A stretch of 5,589 nucleotides of DNA from Planctomycetota bacterium (lineage in GTDB: Bacteria > Planctomycetota > Planctomycetia > Pirellulales > Lacipirellulaceae): the NCBI GenBank assembly GCA_013151315.1, contig JAADIN010000005.1, forward strand, positions 1-5,589, written 5' to 3'. This document shows, piece by piece, positions 4,993 through 5,589 of the stretch (position 1 is its first letter; each line of letters begins with the position of its first letter). The notes under the pieces were generated by a model. That model was not told the DNA's origin and searched no databases. It worked only from the letters and a program-made list of their open reading frames with translations. The position numbers and the translations under genes were made by a program.

Positions 4993-5589
4993 CTAAGCGA
5001 CGAACCGCACGGGTACCCCGTGCTCAGCCATGATGCGTTTCGTCTCTTGGATAGTATACTCGCCGAAGTGAAAAATGCTGGCCGCCAACGCTGCATCCGC
5101 CTTGCCTACGGTCACCGCTTCGGCCAAATGCCGAGGGCAGCCGGCCCCGCCGCTTGCCACAACCGGAATCGAAACCGCCTGGCTTACCGCCGCAGTGATC
5201 TCTAAATCATAGCCATCCTTGGTCCCGTCAGCATCCATGCAGGTGAGCACGATTTCGCCTGCGCCAAGCTGTTCGACTTGCTTGGCCCAGTCAACCGCTT
5301 CGAGCCCGGTAGCAATGCGACCGCCGTTAATGTGGACTTCCCATACTTCTTGTCGATTTCCAAAATTGTCGTCGCGTTGAATCCGTTTGGGATCGATGTT
5401 CACCACAATACACTGGCTGCCAAATTTCAGGGCCGCCGCTTTCACAAAATCGGGATCGGTCACTGCCGCCGAGTTAATCGAGACTTTATCACAACCTGCC
5501 AAGAGCAACTGCCGAACATCATCCAAGGTGCGGATCCCTCCGCCGACCGTAAGCGGCATAAACACCTGCTCGGCCGTTCGACGAACCAC
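4993..5589 (-). CDS. hisF: Imidazole glycerol phosphate synthase cyclase subunit HisF (5'-truncated by window edge)
   Basis: HisF is the cytoplasmic (βα)8-barrel cyclase. With the glutaminase HisH it turns PRFAR and ammonia into imidazole glycerol phosphate and AICAR, linking histidine and purine synthesis. The visible 198 residues are the C-terminal part of a roughly 255-residue family, so about 57 residues, including the first catalytic aspartate (Asp11 in the Thermotoga enzyme), lie beyond the window. Visible hallmarks, counted from the first visible codon: PLTVGGGIR (12-20), DKVSINSAAV (34-43), FGSQCIVV (56-63), LTCMDADGTKDGYD (115-128) whose Asp119 matches the second catalytic aspartate (Asp130), the phosphate-binding ASGGAG (145-150), and ADAALAASIFHFGE (164-177). 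All glycine-rich phosphate loops are intact, so the enzyme looks functional. The stop is TAG at 4995-4993. The pilT ATG follows after only 27 bases with no terminator between, so the two are probably co-transcribed although functionally unrelated. No other his gene is visible. Confidence 0.97.
   Translation of the reverse strand: MVRRTAEQVFMPLTVGGGIRTLDDVRQLLLAGCDKVSINSAAVTDPDFVKAAALKFGSQCIVVNIDPKRIQRDDNFGNRQEVWEVHINGGRIATGLEAVDWAKQVEQLGAGEIVLTCMDADGTKDGYDLEITAAVSQAVSIPVVASGGAGCPRHLAEAVTVGKADAALAASIFHFGEYTIQETKRIMAEHGVPVRFVA

Overview
The window is about 5.6 kb of ordinary bacterial chromosome with moderate GC. All five supported protein genes lie on the minus strand, so transcription runs from the right end to the left. 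The gene types suggest a planctomycete, probably of the Pirellula/Blastopirellula/Rhodopirellula kind. These types are an operon-like PilT ATPase beside a membrane-anchored GspE/PilB-like protein, a CvpA-like membrane protein and a DUF4190-like membrane protein. Heptamer repeats between genes and mostly weak Shine-Dalgarno sites fit the same picture. This assignment rests on overall resemblance, not on a diagnostic marker.

Layout from right to left: (1) 4993-5589 is the 3' three quarters of hisF (histidine biosynthesis), cut by the window edge. (2) 3808-4965 encodes an intact PilT-family hexameric ATPase with canonical Walker A, Walker B, Asp-box and His-box. (3) 1883-3808 overlaps pilT by one base (TGATG). 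It encodes a 641-residue protein with a signal peptide, a charged linker, three membrane helices and a C-terminal GspE/PilB domain whose ATPase motifs are nearly all broken, while its CxxC...CxxC zinc site is kept. (4) 1786-1882 is a short intergenic stretch with a hairpin plus T-run and two kinds of 7-bp tandem repeat. (5) 1263-1787 encodes a small four-helix CvpA-like membrane protein. (6) 429-1190 encodes a DUF4190-like membrane protein with an in-frame 15-bp tandem repeat. (7) 1-428 holds no convincing gene.

hisF, pilT and the pilB-like gene are tightly packed and probably co-transcribed. A hairpin after the pilB-like gene may end or attenuate that unit before the two small membrane-protein genes. 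The most interesting object is the pilB-like gene: a predicted membrane-tethered pseudo-ATPase translationally coupled to a catalytically competent PilT. No RNA genes, CRISPR arrays, insertion sequences or phage genes were seen.
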